DNA from: Flammulina velutipes
Lineage: Eukaryota > Basidiomycota > Agaricomycetes > Agaricales > Physalacriaceae
NCBI GenBank assembly: GCA_011800155.1
Contig: CM022372.1
Location: 248,001-312,000, forward strand
DNA: 64,000 nt
Reading direction: 5' to 3'
The position numbers and the translations under genes are program-made. The notes beneath the pieces were generated by a model. It searched no databases. It worked only from the letters and a program-made list of their open reading frames with translations, and was not told the DNA's origin. Each line of letters opens with the position of its first letter. Position 1 is the first letter of the stretch. Positions 32,816 to 43,136 of this stretch are shown one piece after another.

Positions 32816-34744
32816 TCTATTTTACGCCTGGCCAATGCAGCACGCAAAGACATCACTTTCAACCCACCCGGGCAAAAGGGCTTTGCAGACGACCGTACCA
32901 CCAACGTCCTGATCGCCCGTCTCAAATACTTGCTGGGGCGCCTCCAGCTCGTGGGTTCATTCAGTGAGGTGGCTTCCACCTTTTGTCTTGTTCAGAGGGT
33001 TTCGCTCGAGCTTGAGGCGAGGGTGAATTGGCTAACCGCCGTGCGGAAAACCTACGTCGATTATTCTGCAGCAAAGCCAAGGCAGCTGTTGGCGGTGGTT
33101 GGCGCGTTGACTCAAGATCTGGAGGAGGCGGAGAATCTATGGCGAGTGTGTATCCTTTTGTGTTCATCGTATCGACTGTCGCTAAAGCTTTGTTTTAGGC
33201 AGGGGTTCCGGTCTGGCTTGTTCGCCCCCTCGGTCAAGAGAAGGGCCTAGCTGTCTCGCAGTGGTACGACACCTCCAATCCTCCTCCCCGCCGCAAGCGA
33301 TGCGTTGAAATCGATTATGACGATGTGTCGCCCCCTCACCGGGTTGTTTTCCAAGGCAAATCTGCAGACATTTCTCGGTACCGCGAGATGAGCCTTTTCT
33401 TGATGAGCCTTGCTTCTTCGTATTCCTTGCAGGATATCAACAGCAATGGTCCACCAGCATCTTTTTCTACGTCTCCCACCGCGCCTGCTACTTCCTCTTC
33501 CTTGACGGTGAAGCCGTCGACTCAGACGGCACCCAGCACTAAATCGACTTCCGCTTCAACTGCTCCCCTTGCAGGCTCTTCCTCTTCTCTGCCGACGAAG
33601 ACAAGTACGGCGACCGGGGCAGGTAATGCGGGACCCTCTCGCTCTTCAAAAACAACCTCAAGAGGTCGCAGCCCATGTAAGCTGTCGTGGTATCTTCATT
33701 CTGCAGGAGCTTATTCACTTTTACAGACACAAAGCCTCCTCCACAGGCCCCTCGAAATAAATTCACAGACGTCGTCTCGCCGTTCATGCCGTCCGCAATT
33801 CCCGGTTGGATGGAAGCCAGCAGAGAGGCTGGAGAGGGGTTCAATGCGCAGCTGGGCCAACCCCGTCGAGGAGCTCATAGCGGCTACGCACTTCCTGAGC
33901 CCAACAGCATCATGAGCAGCCTCAAGCCTGAGGAAATCGCGGCACAGCTCTGTACTTGGCTGAAGCTGCGCGACGTACTCATATATCGAATCAGCTCTTC
34001 GCAATTTCGAGCGTTCACCTCTAAGGAATGGCGCTCTATTCTTCAGATGGAATACCGGTCGACCGCAGCAAAGACCAACACCTCACAAAAGCATCGGGCT
34101 GCGCAGGAGTCGCTCATGGTGTGTGTTGCTGCCGGAAATATGCAGGTATTTCTCTTTTTTCTGCCCACAGAATTGCCAACTCAGCGTTTTAATAGGGCTC
34201 CATCGATCTCGCTCACTTGGAGATGGCGCCAATGCGCTGGCAAGGCAAACAGATCGATCTGTCCCTCCCTCTCCCTGTAGCTCTTACACAATCAATCCTA
34301 TGGGAGCTCCACGAGATCAACTTTCGTTGGGAACTTATTGCGCTGGATCGTTATTGCTACAAACTTTGGCCGGCGCCCACTGGCGACGAGCATGACGATG
34401 AGCTCGCTGTGTTAACGCCTGCCGAACGTGAAATGCTCATCATGGGATTTATTCCACATTTTGCTGGGAATCTGGTGCCCGACATGGAGGATGCTGGAGC
34501 AGGCTTTGCGTCTGTGGTTCTTGAGGAGAGGCGGGATGCACTGGTGGCATGGTACCGGGTCATGCAAGGCTGGAGCGATTATGGGACCATGGCCACGGAT
34601 ACGGCGAAATTATCCAAGCGTGTGGCCGAGGAGAAATGCTCTGTCCAGGATGTTGATGCTTTTGAACATTTACTTGTATATTACTACGTGAGTATGTTCC
34701 GCAAAATCTTCAACCGCGCGCCCGTTCTACCAAACCGTCTTTGA
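32816..34744 (+). pseudogene. Basidiomycete protein with GVPVWLVRP motif, 5' end lost at the alpha insertion
   Basis: The frame opens at 32816 without a start codon (LRLANAARKDITFNPPGQKG), directly after the right tip of element alpha at 32811; a TGA stands in frame at 32813. Later exons follow GT-AG introns: AGVPVWLVRPLGQEK at about 33200, a Ser/Thr/Pro-rich linker (33450-33680), a region with FTDVVSPFMPSAIPGWMEAS, and a C-terminal part with LDRYCYKLWPAP, PAEREMLIMGFIPHFAGNL and LVAWYRVMQGWSDY. The family looks like a lineage-specific agaricomycete protein, function unknown to me. The simplest reading is that alpha inserted into this gene and its 5' part lies left of the window. Confidence 0.6.
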
Positions 34745-35063
34745 TTCATGTACTATACACCTGTTGAACAGCTCTCCTATTTTCTTGATACATACACTTA
34801 CAACATATATCTGCTTTTACCACTAACAGCGCCACATTATATTTAAATAGAATAATCGTACGATATGCGCTTGTTACGTCTTGGGCATGGCGGGAACGTG
34901 TCGGTCGGTGACGCTGCGCTGACGTGTTGGTCAGGTCTTTGTAGCCGGATACTACGCGACCCTTGGCAGTGAAGCTATATAACAGGCCTGTTCTTGAGGT
35001 GAGCCCTATCATTCCTTTCCCTCTTATTTCCCCCTCTTGTCTCGCTCTCTGACTGTCACTCTC
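34745..35063. other. Intergenic region
   Basis: The 319 bp contain one TGTGGCGC site (complement at 34829-34836) in an AT-rich context. A TATATAA stretch near 34976 is about 90 bp upstream of the next ATG and is a possible TATA element. No gene seen. Confidence 0.4.
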
Positions 35064-38000
35064 ATGGCTCCTTCTGCTACCGCCACTGCGAAGCGCAAGC
35101 TCGCCACAGCTGCTGCACTTGTTGCGAAGACTGCCGCCAGCGAGGGTACACTTTTCTTCTGTTCCTTGCTCGTGCACTAATCCTGGTTCTATTGCTATCT
35201 TAGAAATTCGTCGTCGCGCTGCTCTCGTTGCTCAACGAGAGAACGAGGAGCTCGCTGCCATGGACGAGGGCATGCCAGGTGAGGCCCTTCACCCTATGAC
35301 ATAGACCTAACTAGTTATCCAGCCCTACTAATGGGGCCAAATAACTAGTTGCCAGCTCTTGTTAAGTAGGCCATTTTGGCAGACTAATATGGCTGGCTGG
35401 CGGGCAGGGGGCGGGCTGGAATGGGGCGGGATGGGTCCCAAATATGGATAGGAATTGATGGGAGCATGTAGGGATTGATGGGCAGGGGGAGGGGGAGCAG
35501 GGGATGGGGAAATGTGGCCACACATAAATCCGGACCTAGGGATTGATGGGTACTGATGTCATTGATTGCCCAGGGGGATGGGGAATGGGGATAGGAATTG
35601 TGGCACCAGGAAAATCCGGACCTAGGGTTTGATGGGGGCAGGGGATGAGGGATGGGGGCAGGGGAAATGTGGCCACAGGAAAATCCGGACCTAGGGATTG
35701 ATGGGAACTGATGAGATTGATGGGAGAGGGGATGGGGGATGGGGGCAGGGGGATTGGGGGCAGGGGACAATTGTGGCACCAGGATAAATACTGGGCTATT
35801 GCCAGGGTATGAAGAGGGTATGGGAGGGATGATTGTAGGTTGAAAAATAAAATTCTTTCTAACTATCAGAAACATGAATGGGGATGTGGCAGCTACTGAA
35901 ACCAATAATAAAACGATGTGTGGCGCATTTTTAATCGAGGAGCACATACCTCGGATCAACCTGGGGTTGTTTTAGATGTCTTCCTATTGAAAAATGGATG
36001 TGTGTAGCACAAAGAACCATGTAAAAACACGAAGATTTGGCTGAGAAACAAGCAGAACATTATTGAAAATCCATCAAAAAGCACCAAAAAGGGAGCAGCA
36101 CTTTGCCCTCGTATGGGGGTGACCTGGAACAACTTGTAGGTCGTCCAGACACCTTTGGGGCATTGTATATGTCACTCAGTTAGGTCCCTAGGTCAACAGA
36201 ACCCTTGGATATGATCAAAATGCCAAAAACCCGGACCACATAGGTTTGGGCCACACTATCAACTTGCCATGACCTGGGGACACCTTATATTCGGAGATAT
36301 ATGTATATAATGCTCTAATCATGAGTTAGATGAAGTCTGGAGTGTGAAAAATGCGGTCAAAACCTTGGATATACCCCAAATAATGTCCCCCACCAAAGCA
36401 CATATACCATCAACATCTCCTGACCTCTGGGTCGTCCTAATGTGTTCTATTATCATTATAGATGATATATTAACACCCCAGAGGTGTCCCCAGTGTGGCA
36501 AAATGCGAACATTCATGATACTAGGTGAACCCTTATTCACCCTTCCTCCTCAAGTACACCCATTGGTTCGCATATCTACATCTTTAGGACTGTTCTCATA
36601 GTCATTTGACATCATATAGATGATATCTTGGGCCCCAGGTCATAGGTAGACCTCGAAGATACACCTCTTTGGTACATGGTGAGGATATGATCTTTGTACT
36701 GATTCTCAAATGTCCATGCTCTATATTGAAGGGTGTTCAACCTGGGACATATTCTGGGAGCCTAAAAACACATTGTATGATGTTAAAATCAATAGTCCAC
36801 CACTCAGATGTGTGATAGTTGGGGTGATTCTTGGTGTAGAAGGAGGGGATATAAATTATTGTACCATTTATATTCGCATTTTGACACACTGGGGACACCT
36901 CTGGGGTGCTAATAAATCATCTATAATGATAATAGAACACATTGGGACGACCCAGAGGTCAGGGGAAGTTGATGATATGTGTGCTTTCTTGGGGGACATT
37001 ATTTGGGATATATCCAAGGTTTTGACCGCATTTTTGACACTCCAGACTTCATCCAACTCATGATTAGAGCATTATATACATATATCTTCGAATATAAAGT
37101 GTCCCCAGGTCATGGCAAGTTCATAGTGTGGCCCAAACCTGTGTGGTCCGGGTTTTTGGCATTTTGATCATATCCAAGGGTTCTGTTGACCTGGGGACCT
37201 AACTGAGTGACATATACAATGCCCCAAAGGTGTCTGGACGACCTACAAGTTGTTCCAGGTCACCCCCAAGCGAGGGCAAAGTGCTGCTCCCTTTTTGGTG
37301 CTTTTTGATGGATTTTCAATAATGTTCTGCTTGTTTCTCAGCCAAATCTTCGTGTTTTTAAATGGTTCTTTGTGCTGCACACATCCATTTTTCAATAGGA
37401 AGACATCTAAAACAACCCCAGGTTGATCCGAGGTATGTGCTCCTCGATTAAAAATGCGCCACACATCGTTTTATTATTGGTTTCAGTAGCTGCCACATCC
37501 CCATTCATGTTTCTGATAGTTAGAAAGAATTTTATTTTTCAACCTACAATCATCCCTCCCATACCCTCTTCATACCCTGGCAATAGCCCAGTATTTATCC
37601 TAGTGCCACAATTGTCCTCTGCCCCCAATCCCCCTGCCTCCACCCCCATCCCCTCCCTCATCAATCCCATCAGTTCCCATCAATCCCTAGGTCCGGATTT
37701 TCCTGTGGCCACATTTCCCCTGCCCCATCCCTCATCCCCTGCCCCATCAAACCCTAGGTCCGGATTTTCCTGGTGCCACAATTCCTATCCCCATTCCCCA
37801 TCCCCCTGGGCAATCAATGACATCAGTACCCATCAATCCCTAGGTCCGGATTTATGTGTGGCCACATTTCCCCATCCCCTGCTCCCCCTCCCCCTGCCCA
37901 TCAATCCCTACATGCTCCCATCAATTCCTATCCATATTTGGGACCCATCCCGCCCCATTCCAGCCCGCCCCCTGCCCGCCAGCCAGCCATATTAGCCTGC

Positions 38001-39515
38001 CAAAATGGCCTACTTAACAAGAGCTGGCAACTAGTTATTTGGCCCCATTAGTAGGGCTGGATAACTAGTTAGGTCTATGTCATAGGGTGGGCCCTTCACT
38101 ATGTTTATGTCGACAGCCTACTGACCGTCTTATGTAGAAGTAGGTGCCGTCTCTGAAGATGAGAGTGGCAATGAGAACGACGAGGACGAGTTGCATGGGC
38201 ATCCCGCAACCTCCTCCGATGTTGAGCCTGGCTGTGACATTGGAGAGTCCGACGAGGACGACACTCCTGGCGCGTCGGGTGTTGTAAGTACTTATCTTTT
38301 CTTCGTTGCTTTCCTTCACTGACAGTTTAACAGGCTATTGTTGATGCGTCTGTCCGTACGCCGGTGAAACGTCGCCGTTCCATGCGTGACGAGGGGTCCA
38401 ACGTGCATGCAGCGAAGAAACCATACAAGGTTGTCGTGGCGGAGTTTACTCCGACCAAGCGCAAACTTGCGGAGGCTGCCAAGAAGTCCCTCCGAAAGCT
38501 CATGGTCCTGTCGACGCCCTATCCTGGCTCGATGTCGCGCTACGGGAGCGTCTATGCAGTTGTCAAGGACACGGCACTGACATCTCATTTCGCCGATGAC
38601 GACACCCGTGGCGCGTTCAAGCGTCTCGAGGCTGGTCCCTCTGTTGAGAAGGATCGTTTCATCACCTTTGTACGTCGCTGCTGTTCTGTTACTGATGATC
38701 ACTAACAGTCTTTTAGGTGGGTTACGGCCGTGGCAATCTGATGAATGCAGTCATCAAGAAGGCCCGCGGTGAGCTTGGGGCCCTTGGGATCCCGGGGAAT
38801 TACACGTCGAAGGCCCTTCAAGAGAAGATTGCCTGGCTGTATCGGACTGAATCATACAAGTTCGGTGGCTTGAATTTGGCGGTATGTTTGTTCTTTTATT
38901 TTTCAACTCTTCTCATCTAACTCTTCTATAGGAAGAGTCCTATGACCGCCAGCTGCCATTCCGGGCTGCTTTCTTTGGCAACCTGCCTCGCACCATGTTC
39001 TTGGAGGGTCGGGGTAAGGCTGATTCGGAGATTTTCCGTGACCTTCTTGAGCTTCAGGCTGTGCCTAAGGCAATGAACTCTCTTTTCATGACTGCTGTGC
39101 GCTTTTTTTCCTTCTTTTTCTTTGTGTTATTCACTGTCTTATTAGCTTGAACATGCTCTTCTTGAATGGAGAGAGGGCACCTTCAAGTCTGCTGACTTCA
39201 AGGAGGACTCTGGTATGAGGTGCGCTTTTTTATTTCCTTTTTGGGCTTCGGATTTTCGGACTGATGCCAGCCAGGTACATGTATCATCTTGCCGGCTGGG
39301 AGAAGCTTGAGAAGGAGGCACCCCGCTATGCCCTCAAGGTTCAACAAGATCTTTTCAAGCAGATGCTGTGAGTTCTTTTCTTTTTGCCCTCTTCTTGGTT
39401 TTCATATATGTTTAGCTTGCAAACCAACAAGCTCTTTCTCCTTGAGAGCACTGTTGATGCTGGTGCCATGAACAACCTTGACTTTGCTGGCCTTGAATCC
39501 TCTGTCACTGTCTAG
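35064..39515 (+). CDS. DUF6532-like basidiomycete protein with palindrome copy 3 in an intron
   Basis: ATG at 35064 (MAPSATATAKRKLATAAALV). Exons join across an intron at about 35147-35202, then across the intron that begins GTGAGG at 35279 and ends TTATGTAG at about 38136. That intron would be only about 50 bp without the 2.8-kb palindrome. Later exons give an acidic region (EDESGNENDEDEL, DIGESDEDD), a Lys-rich region (VKRRRSMRDEG), and a C-terminal helical domain: KLAEAAKKSLRKLMVLSTPYPG..., LMNAVIKKARGELGALGIPG, YDRQLPFRAAFFGNLPRT and YMYHLAGWEKLEKEAPRYALKV, ending with TAG at 39513-39515. The C-terminal domain resembles the fungal DUF6532 family, which often sits near transposons. Function unknown. 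Splicing out a 2.85-kb self-complementary intron may be inefficient. Confidence 0.72.
35290..38089. mobile_element. Palindromic TIR transposon, copy 3 (2800 bp)
   Basis: Flanked by the perfect 7-bp duplication GGCCCTT (35283-35289, 38090-38096). The arms are 35290-36509 (1220 bp) and 36873-38089 (1217 bp), with a 363-bp spacer (36510-36872). The tips of the two arms are the same over the first 90 bp to my reading, and AACTAGTT sites lie at 35309-35316 and 35343-35350. The insertion is four bases downstream of the GTGAGG donor of the host intron, leaving both splice sites intact. Confidence 0.92.
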
Positions 39516-39840
39516 TGCGCTTTTTTTGCTTTTTATTACTGTCATTACTCTTGCATATCATATACTCTACTCTCTTTACATCTATATATCTCTCTGACTG
39601 CCATATTTCTGTTATAATAGTGGGTTATATTCTAGTAATCAATTTGATGGTTATTGCTTGTTTTATTTGCTTGTGAATTGCTTTGGTTTCGCTTTTTTTG
39701 AGGTTTTAATAGTAAGCTTTCAACCAACTCTAGGCTGTATTGCTAGAGACTTACAGTTGTCTGCTTCATGTTTGTAGGTTGTAAAGATGTTATCTATCAT
39801 ACATCCTGAAGTTGTTTATAAAGTATCAACAAGTGTTATC
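39516..39840. other. AT-rich intergenic stretch
   Basis: About 325 bp of AT-rich DNA after the DUF6532-like gene. No gene, RNA or clear repeat was found. Confidence 0.5.
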
Positions 39841-40265
39841 TAGGTTCCCATCGGGCATGGTTAGAATTACGTAGTAACTTATGTTAGTCTCGATACACCC
39901 TATGGTAGCTTACAGAGTATATCCAAGTTGTACGTAGGTTACATTCAAGTTGATACTAGGTTCCCGTCGGGCATGGTTAGAATTACGTAGTAACTTATGT
40001 TAGTCTCGATACACCCTACGGTAGCTTACAGAGTATATCCAAGTTGTACGTAGGTTACATCCAAGTTACAGATAGGTTACATTCAAGTTGATACTAGGTT
40101 CCCGTCGGGCATGGTTAGAATTACATAGTAACTTAAATAGTTCAGAAGATACATGCAGGTTACCTTTAAGTTACATTAGAGTTGAGTATAGCTATTCATA
40201 CAAGATTTGGTAACCATAGATGATTCAAGTTCATCTAAGTTCAATTGTAATTTTAACCATGCCCG
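39841..40265. repeat. Tandem repeat with one inverted partner (uncharacterised element)
   Basis: A 117-135 bp unit is repeated 2.3 times (starts near 39841, 39958 and 40094); each unit begins TAGGTTCCC-x-TCGGGCATGG. CGGGCATGGTTAGAATTAC is at 39852, 39968 and 40106, and its near complement GTAATTTTAACCATGCCCG at 40247-40265. The direct copies on one side with an inverted copy on the other suggest a small transposon with subterminal repeats. Confidence 0.65.
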
Positions 40266-40566
40266 TGGTTAGCTTTGACGACTTTCGGCTTTCATAGGCT
40301 TAGGGTAACTATAGTTAATTTAAAGAAAATAGGCCTTTCCAGATGTTTTAGATATTTCTTGAAACTATTACTATTGTATTGATTGTAGTATTATGTACTT
40401 GTTGGTTGATAGTATGATGAATATTATATTCTTTTTGCAATCTTTTGAAACTATTTGAATCTTTTAACTCTCTTAGAAAGCTTCTTAAAGTCTACTTTAA
40501 GCATTATCAAGACAATTATGAGTTACTACAAAGTTGTTCTTGAGGTATTTCAGAGATAACCCGAGA

Positions 40567-40741
40567 CAAGGTTCACCATTACTAATGACTTAAGATAACT
40601 CAAGTAGATTTGCATATAACTATACTCAACTTAAGTTAAGCTAAGCGGTGAACCTTGTCCTAAGTAGCTTTGACCAACTTTTAGCCTCATGAGCTTTAAG
40701 TTATCTATAGCTAACATAAGATATATAGGCCTTTCCTGATG
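40567..40741. repeat. Hairpin and diverged duplicate in AT-rich DNA
   Basis: ACAAGGTTCACC near 40567 pairs with GGTGAACCTTGT near 40646, a 12-bp inverted repeat. The stretch 40654-40741 is a diverged copy of 40255-40347; both end with GGCCTTTCC-x-GATG. Probably remnants of non-autonomous elements. Confidence 0.5.
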
Positions 40742-41350
40742 AACGAGGTGGTTGAGGATGAGGACAATGATGTGGTGGTTATTGGCGACAAGGATGATGC
40801 ACAGATGAAGGCTAGAGACCTCATGGAGGTCCGAGTCCAGATGGGTACCCATGGGTAGATCCGTCGGCCCGGGATCCCCAGACTCGGACCCCTTAGATCC
40901 GCGGGTCAAAGGGTCCGGGTCCGGCAAGGGTGCGGGGACAGAATTTATGGAAAATGCATGGGTACCCACCACGAGTACTCATGGATCCTTGCCTAATTAA
41001 GCCTATATAAGCCTATTTTCATGGGTACTTGTGGGTCGAGTCTCAAAAAACCTGGATCCTCCGGATTTGCGGGTCAAAAGTGGAGGGTCCGGCCAAGGGT
41101 GCAGGGGCAGTGGCCAGTGACCATGGGTACCCATGCAGGGATCCGGGGGTGCACCCGCGAGTAACTCGTTGAGGTCTCTAATGAAGGCAAAACTTGGTAT
41201 GCCCTTCTTTTTTCTTCATTGCATGATTTCTTAAATTCTTTACAGAGCGCAGAGCATTGAAGTGGACCTCTGGCAAGTATGAGTTCTTCACCAAGCCCAA
41301 AGTCGTCAAAATGGATGGCGACTGGAAGTACACATTCAAGTGCCTCACGT
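40742..41350 (+). pseudogene. hAT transposase N-terminal relic
   Basis: Two coding-like pieces: NEVVEDEDNDVVVIGDKDD, broken by the 368-bp element at 40813-41180 and continued by AKL, then after an intron-like GTATGC...TTACAG the stretch RALKWTSGKYEFFTKPKVV and WKYTFKC. The W-x-SGKYEFF...Y-x-FKC pattern resembles the start of fungal hAT transposases ahead of their zinc-binding BED-like region. Nothing of the RNase H core follows. There is no start codon context. Confidence 0.5.
40813..41180. mobile_element. Non-autonomous hAT-type element, 368 bp
   Basis: Ends TAGAGACCTCA and its complement TGAGGTCTCTA, flanked by the perfect 8-bp duplication ATGAAGGC (40805-40812, 41181-41188). An 8-bp duplication and TAGAG-type tips are typical of hAT. 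The interior has repeated GGGTACCCATG and GATCC-rich segments and no coding capacity. It sits inside the hAT transposase relic. Confidence 0.88.
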
Positions 41351-41654
41351 TAGTTTCACTACCTTTTATACGTCGGACTGTACCTAATGAACCTATTGAA
41401 TGATTTCGGAAGGGTATCATTCCCCTTATGTTTGCTGAGTTGCTGTGCAGGAGGAAAGCAACTTGTAATCTCTCGGGCTCAGGCTTACATTGAGTACAAC
41501 AAAGTCTGTGGGCTACAGTAGTTAGTATGTAGTGAAAGAGTGGGAAAACGCAACACCTTTGTGTCCCGACAGAAGAATCCTGGGAAACGAGATCAGCTAG
41601 TGATAGGCATCCAGCAGCGGCACTTATCAAGTATCACACCAGTTGTATAAATTG

Positions 41655-42265
41655 TAGGGTTTAAAGGTTAAGTTACTTAACTGGTCATTTTGGAGCGACT
41701 TAACCTGACCTGACTGGAAACATTAACCGGACCCTGAGCGACTGGTCACTGCGAATGACTGGTTAAGGTTAATGGTTAAAGCATTTGGAGAAATTTAATA
41801 TGACTGTCAATGACTGGTCTTAACTGGTTATAACCAATACCCTTGATATTCTCAATATATAAAGAGAAAAAGAGCTATAACACAAAGATTTCTTACATAT
41901 ATAGTATATATATGATTGATAAAGTCTGATATACTAGTATTATGAAGAGAAAGACCAGAAAACATAGACTTGAATATGAAAAAGATAAATCAATAGATTC
42001 ATTGACCTTGGTTTACCTCTAAATGATAGGGTTGATAGCATATTAACCAGTCATAACCTGTTAATAAGTAATAATAACTGATTATAACTGCATTAAGTTT
42101 TAACTGGTTATAGCCAGTTATAACTGAGTCTCGAGTGACTGGTTATACTTATTGACTGGTCATGGTTAATGGTTAATCAACTTTCATGATATTGAATGAC
42201 TGGTTAAGGTCAGGTTAATCCAAAAAGTAGGTCATTAACCTGACTTAACCTGACCTTTAAACCCT
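41655..42265. mobile_element. Non-autonomous hAT-type element, 611 bp, with many GACTGGT/TAACC subrepeats
   Basis: The tips TAGGGTTTAAAGGT and ACCTTTAAACCCTA are perfect over 14 bp and are flanked by the 8-bp duplication ATAAATTG (41647-41654, 42266-42273). Motifs such as GACTGGTTAAGGTTAATGG and TTAACCTGACC occur repeatedly and in inverted orientation through both halves, as in foldback-like hAT MITEs. No open frame of interest. Confidence 0.9.
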
Positions 42266-42273
42266 AATAAATT

Positions 42274-43136
42274 GCTTAATGTTATTTCAGCGTCAAGATT
42301 ATAAGCCTTAGGATATCTGTGTAGTCGCCATAGCACTGATGGTGCGTGGCAAAGATTGATTGACATTATGCTTAATATATGGCCATGGAGAGCTACAGGC
42401 TCCTGAGTGACAGGATACCCATAAATTTGAATAAAGTAGAGTTTACTGTAGATGTAATGCTGAACGAGTGATAATTAAGGACAAGAGAGCTTGGTGCTGC
42501 TTGTGGCGCAAGAGTACGGAAAACACTGGAGGTAGCCGACGGTTTGTATTTGTTTGTAAAAAAAAAGCTGGTGGTAAGAATTATCGAAAATGAAGGACCT
42601 TGACAAGCAGGGTAATGTCCCAAATATGAGAAGATATCCTGACCCTGAACACAGCCAGTAATCAACTTTGCCATTGTTCTAATATTAATGGATCTCAGAT
42701 GTACCATTTCTGTTTCTAATAGTAAGTACACTACCTGAGTAATAATATCACAGATGATACTGAAAGAGTTCAGCTTTTCTGAATAAGATAGACTTGAACA
42801 CAGCTATACCAATAGTATAGGAAGTCGTCATCATCAAATACACTGCCTCCGACCGCCTAAATGACCCCTTGCATGCTCCCTGCGTGTACAAGGAATTTCT
42901 TTGTGGTGCATAATGATAATCCTATATTTCGTTATTTTCACTGGTTAAATAACCACGGGCTAACCAACCGCTAACCAGGCTGAGCGGGGGATGCATACTA
43001 TACTCTATATACTATTACGGTGTCACCGTACTCGTTTAACGCCAGGATGAGACGTGTCAGGAGATCGAAGCATGAGCACGATAATCGGATTGCTTAGTCA
43101 GCTACTGACAGCGACTGCCCACAAGTCTTCCACATC
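42274..43136. other. Gene-free boundary between mobile and core regions
   Basis: The 863 bp hold one TGTGGCGC site (42502-42509) and AT-rich DNA. A 112-codon minus-strand frame (42393-42731) has no recognisable domain and is probably spurious. Confidence 0.5.

Noticed and set aside
39893..39901. CACCCTATG inside the tandem repeat, the same as the palindrome tip
   Set aside because: No following AACTAGTT motifs, no inverted partner and no duplication; a chance 9-mer within a repeat.
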